From: Paludibacteraceae bacterium
GTDB lineage: Bacteria > Bacteroidota > Bacteroidia > Bacteroidales > Paludibacteraceae
Assembly: GCA_905234025.1 (NCBI GenBank)
Contig: CAJOFT010000011.1
Coordinates: 1-32,558 of the forward strand
DNA length: 32,558 bases
Direction of reading: 5' to 3'
Shown here in pieces: positions 29,800 through 32,558 of this stretch. The translations under genes were made by a program, and so were the position numbers. Below the pieces are notes generated by a model, which made no database searches, was not told where the DNA came from, and was given only the letters and a program-made list of their open reading frames with translations. Within the stretch, counting starts at the first letter, position 1. Each line of letters begins with the position of its first letter.

Positions 29800-30899
29800 T
29801 GGATATATTGTCTAAAATAGAAGGTCTCGAAGCCAAATTTCACGAGATTAGTCTTCTGATTACTGATCCGGCTGTCATTGCCGATCAGGCGCGCTATGTC
29901 CGTCTCAACCGCGAGTACCACGATTTGGAACGGGTACTTGCGGCGGCGGAAAAGTACAAAAAAGCCGCCAAAGACTTGGAGGATGCGAAGCAAATCTTCT
30001 ACAACGAATCCGATCCCGAACTCAAGGAAATGGCGCGCGCCGAAATCGATGATTTGGAACCGCAGTTGCCAAAACTCGAAGAAGACCTCAAACTGCTGCT
30101 TTTGCCGCAAGATCCGGAAGACGGCAAGAATGTGGTCATGGAGATTCGCGGTGGAACAGGTGGTGACGAAGCGGCACTTTTTGCCGGAGACCTCTTCCGC
30201 ATGTACACCAAATATTTCGAAATGCACGGCTTCAAATATTCCGTCTCATCCTTCTCCGAAGGGGCTGTTGGCGGATACAAGGAGATAATTTTCAACGTCA
30301 CCGGACAGAACGTCTATGGCACGCTCAAGTACGAATCCGGAGTTCACCGCGTCCAGCGTGTGCCCGTAACCGAAACCCAGGGACGTGTCCACACCTCTGC
30401 GGCTACTGTCGCAGTTTTGCCCGAAGCAGACGAGTTCGAAGTGCATATCAACGAAGGTGAAATCAAGTGGGAAACATTCCGTTCCGGCGGTGCTGGCGGT
30501 CAGAACGTCAACAAAGTCGAATCAGGTGTCCGTTTGCGTTATAATTGGCGCAACCCCAATACTGGCGAAGTCCAGGAGATTCTTATTGAATGTACGGAAA
30601 CGCGTGACCAGCCCAAGAACAAGGAACGTGCTCTCGCGCGCCTGCGCACGCAAATATATGATAAGGAGCACCAGAAATACATTGATGACATTGCCGCCCG
30701 CCGCAAAACGATGGTTTCAACCGGTGACCGTAGTGCCAAGATCCGCACTTATAACTATCCGCAGGGACGAATAACTGACCATCGCATCGGTTACACCATT
30801 TATAACCTTGCCGCCTTTATGGACGGGGATATACAGGGAGTGATAGATGCCCTGACCGTTGCCGAAAACGCCGAGCGCCTCAAAGCCGCCGATTTATAG
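29799..30899 (+). CDS. prfA: Peptide chain release factor 1
   Basis: RF1 ends translation at UAA and UAG codons. The 366-residue protein has the codon-recognition tripeptide P189-V-T191 (PxT form), the catalytic GGQ at G233-G-Q235 in SGGAGGQNVNK, and a helical N-terminal domain. Length is standard. It begins 1 bp inside the M16 stop, so it is translated with that gene. Its TAG stop (30897-30899) directly abuts the TAA stop of the convergent DUF5020 gene (30894-30896). Confidence 0.95.
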   Translation: MDILSKIEGLEAKFHEISLLITDPAVIADQARYVRLNREYHDLERVLAAAEKYKKAAKDLEDAKQIFYNESDPELKEMARAEIDDLEPQLPKLEEDLKLLLLPQDPEDGKNVVMEIRGGTGGDEAALFAGDLFRMYTKYFEMHGFKYSVSSFSEGAVGGYKEIIFNVTGQNVYGTLKYESGVHRVQRVPVTETQGRVHTSAATVAVLPEADEFEVHINEGEIKWETFRSGGAGGQNVNKVESGVRLRYNWRNPNTGEVQEILIECTETRDQPKNKERALARLRTQIYDKEHQKYIDDIAARRKTMVSTGDRSAKIRTYNYPQGRITDHRIGYTIYNLAAFMDGDIQGVIDALTVAENAERLKAADL

Positions 30900-31698
30900 G
30901 AATTTCCATTTCAAACCCAGACACGGATTGCACATGAATCCTTTGCCCGTGAAGTTGTAGGAAAACTCGCACAGGTTCGGACACTTGAACCATTGCCCGA
31001 AAGCATACCACAGCTGCGGCTCCGAAATGAACACGAACGATTGTTTTGTCGGGTCGGTATAAACGTCGTTCTTGCGGTCATACACGCTTTGTTTCTGTCC
31101 CCATATATCTATGAATCCCGAGAAACTCAGCCCTTCCGCGCGGAATAGATCCTGACAAGCCCAAACGAATGTGAACTGCAACGGCACAAGATTCCCCGAT
31201 TGCTTTTTCCATTCGTCGTTGGATTTGATGTTCCACATGTTGTAGTCGTCCGCAATATATTTGAACAGCAGTTGCAGCGTGAACGTGTTCTTGAAGTTTT
31301 TGGTGTGCAGAAAATACTCTGGTCCGACAAGCACTGCATGGTTCACGCCATATCCGCCTTGCACCACTTTTCCGCCGAATATGCCTAATCCGCCATTGTA
31401 TTCCACGTGCAGCGACAAATCTTGTGCCTTCGTTTCTTTCCAGAAATTCAGGCTTCGCGTAATCTCCCAGTACGTCCCGAACGGACAGTTCTTCGGGTCT
31501 TGCGGGTTGTCGCTGGACTTGTTGATGCTGTAGTCCATGTCAAAGCAGTTCAACGGTTGTTGTCACGCGGTGGCTCCGCTGGTTCGCGCAGGCGGTGCCG
31601 TTCGAACCGAAATCATAATAAACCTGCAGATTCGCATCCACACCATACGCCGCCACTCCCGCTGCTATCAAACTAAAAACTAAAAAAACTCGTTTCAT
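30894..31698 (-). pseudogene. DUF5020-family outer-membrane protein gene, broken near the 5' end
   Basis: Family members are predicted outer-membrane beta-barrels of Bacteroidota, resembling nucleoside channels. The ATG at 31698 opens a good signal peptide (MKRVFLVFSLIAAGVAAYG) followed by NLQVYYDFGS and RVTTTVEL, then stops at TGA (31542-31540). The rest of the protein continues in another frame from about 31553 (FDMDYSINK, YWEITRSLNFW, LSLHVEYNGGLG, LVGPEY, FISEPQLWYAFG) to a stop at 30894. Homologues normally have about a dozen residues between TTVE and DMDY, so a short deletion of unequal frame is likelier than a single-base error. A promoter lies at 31932-31963 with a long repeat-containing leader. 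Confidence 0.75.
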
Positions 31699-31820
31699 GG
31701 TATTATATTGTATTGTTTTCGTTGTCTTTGTTTATTTTTTTTGCCGTCTCCGACATCAAAGTTTTTCCAACCCCCATTTTCATAAATATATATGATATAT
31801 ATATTTACACCCTCATTTTA

Positions 31821-31882
31821 TTGCACTATTATTGCACCATTATTGGACCATTACTGCACCATAATTGCACCATTAAGCACCC
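31821..31882 (-). repeat. Five tandem 11-bp TTGCACCATTA units
   Basis: Units at 31821, 31832, 31843, 31854 and 31865 (plus a partial at 31876) differ by one to three bases. They lie inside the predicted leader of the DUF5020 gene; on that strand the unit reads TAATGGTGCAA. The period is one helical turn. Confidence 0.85.
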
Positions 31883-31931
31883 TTTACCCTGAGACAGATA
31901 TGCCACGCTCCCCTCTCTGTCAAAAACCGTG

Positions 31932-31963
31932 CAAAGTTACAACAAATTTTTGACATGAACAAA
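31932..31963 (-). promoter_or_regulatory. Promoter toward the DUF5020 gene
   Basis: On the minus strand TTTG (31963-31960), 20 bp, TAACTTTG (31939-31932) match the consensus. It would give a leader of about 225 nt before the ATG at 31698. Confidence 0.65.
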
Positions 31964-32074
31964 TATTTTCGACACAAAAAGTCATAAAACCGGCTGTTTT
32001 TGGTGTATTTTTGCTAAACCTACTTGGCAAAAATCACGTTTGGACAAAAAAAACACCGAAAAAGCACAAAAAAT

Positions 32075-32105
32075 TTTGGCGGTCCAAAATAAAGCAGTAC
32101 TTTTG
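32075..32105 (+). promoter_or_regulatory. rRNA operon promoter P1
   Basis: TTTG (32075-32078), 19 bp, TACTTTTG (32098-32105), within a segment AAAAATTTTGG...AAGCAGTACTTTTGCA that is repeated almost exactly 168 bp downstream. Confidence 0.75.
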
Positions 32106-32242
32106 CACCCGCTTTCGGAAAAACAAGAAAGCAAAGTGACCTAAAATAGCATAAATGCTTAAAAATGCTAAAAAAGCGCAAAAAAATGTAACGCTGATTA
32201 TCAGCCACTTACAAAGAAAATGCAAAAAAAATGCTAAAAAAT

Positions 32243-32273
32243 TTTGGTAGTCCGAAAAAAAGCAGTAATTTTG
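32243..32273 (+). promoter_or_regulatory. rRNA operon promoter P2
   Basis: TTTG (32243-32246), 19 bp, TAATTTTG (32266-32273). The segment 32238-32286 duplicates 32070-32118, giving tandem promoters about 200 and 365 bp before the 16S gene. Confidence 0.75.
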
Positions 32274-32316
32274 CAGCCGATTTCGCGCCGAAAAGTAAAA
32301 AGCGAGGTCAAAAAGA

Positions 32317-32327
32317 TGGTCTTTGAG
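32317..32327 (+). promoter_or_regulatory. boxA-like antitermination element
   Basis: TGGTCTTTGAG resembles rRNA leader boxA (TGCTCTTTnA). It lies between P2 and the 16S gene, the expected place. Weak on sequence alone. Confidence 0.35.
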
Positions 32328-32470
32328 AAACTTAATTAATGATGATGTAGTACAAGAAAAGCTTACACCTTATATATATTATATAGGGGAAGCGAATTGG
32401 GAAATTTTGTCCCTGTCAAAAAAGTACACTATCTGATAAATCGATTGTTCTGAGCTAACGATTAAATTTT

Positions 32471-32558
32471 TACAACGAAGAGTTTGATCCTGGCTCAGGA
32501 TGAACGCTAGCGACAGGCCTAACACATGCAAGTCGAGGGGCAGCGCGGGGTAGCAATA
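32471..32558 (+). rRNA. rrs: 16S ribosomal RNA, 5' end only
   Basis: AGAGTTTGATCCTGGCTCAG (32481-32500) is the universal 5' primer region, followed by GATGAACGCTAGCGACAGG and CCTAACACATGCAAGTCGAG, a Bacteroidales-type sequence. The mature 5' end is put at about 32471. The gene runs off the window. Confidence 0.97.

Noticed and set aside
31181-31560. Small plus-strand frames opposite the DUF5020 gene
   Set aside because: They are complements of a recognisable family on the other strand and have no features of their own.
31999-32013. Third rRNA promoter with TATTTTTG at 32006
   Set aside because: The nearest TTTG is only a few bases upstream, so the spacing is wrong.

Overview
The window is a chromosomal segment of a member of the Bacteroidales (Bacteroidota). 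The evidence is promoters of the TTTG-N19/20-TAnnTTTG type before several genes, Bacteroidota-type cell-wall genes, a DUF5020 outer-membrane family gene and the 5' end of a Bacteroidales-like 16S rRNA gene at the right edge. MurE carries the DNPR motif, so the peptidoglycan should contain meso-diaminopimelate. The 16S fragment is too short to name a genus.

Layout. Positions 1-8615 hold the first part of the dcw (division and cell wall) cluster: mraZ, rsmH, an ftsL-like gene, ftsI, murE, mraY, a small DUF559 nuclease gene and murD. Positions 8616-20747 interrupt the cluster with a 12-kb accessory island: a protein of unknown function, a small winged-helix protein, a GIY-YIG/DUF4357 protein, a Type III-like modification/restriction pair (mod-res), a HEPN-motif protein, a Schlafen-AlbA_2 ATP-binding regulator, broken pieces of other genes (Vsr head, possible HsdS tail, winged-helix tail) and a RhuM-Fic/Doc fusion flanked by 43-bp direct repeats. 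The mod-res-HEPN part is visibly richer in A+T than the flanks. Positions 20749-23127 resume the cluster with ftsW and murG, which then abuts serS tail to tail. murC, ftsQ, ftsA and ftsZ do not follow. The minus-strand rplU-rpmA-serS operon and the plus-strand folD - secreted protein - M16 peptidase - prfA series diverge from one intergenic region. A broken DUF5020 gene, two nearly identical tandem rRNA promoters and the 16S rRNA start end the window.

The most unusual signal is a family of about 33-bp GC-rich palindromic repeats (arms CTCTCCCC / GGGGAGAG). One inverted copy precedes the DUF559 gene and a direct copy follows it, forming an inverted-repeat-flanked cassette. Further copies are inserted in frame inside murD at two internal sites, and the copy after the nuclease gene forms the MurD N-terminus. 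About 66 extra residues are thus spread over three sites of an essential enzyme. I propose that this nuclease and its repeats form a mobile-repeat system analogous in logic to REP/RAYT, with reading-frame-tolerant insertion. A second candidate is a controller circuit: the small winged-helix gene and mod are each preceded by related perfect dyads. Many short tandem repeats (8-mers, 7/15-mers, 11-mers, 14-mers) sit exactly in gene junctions.
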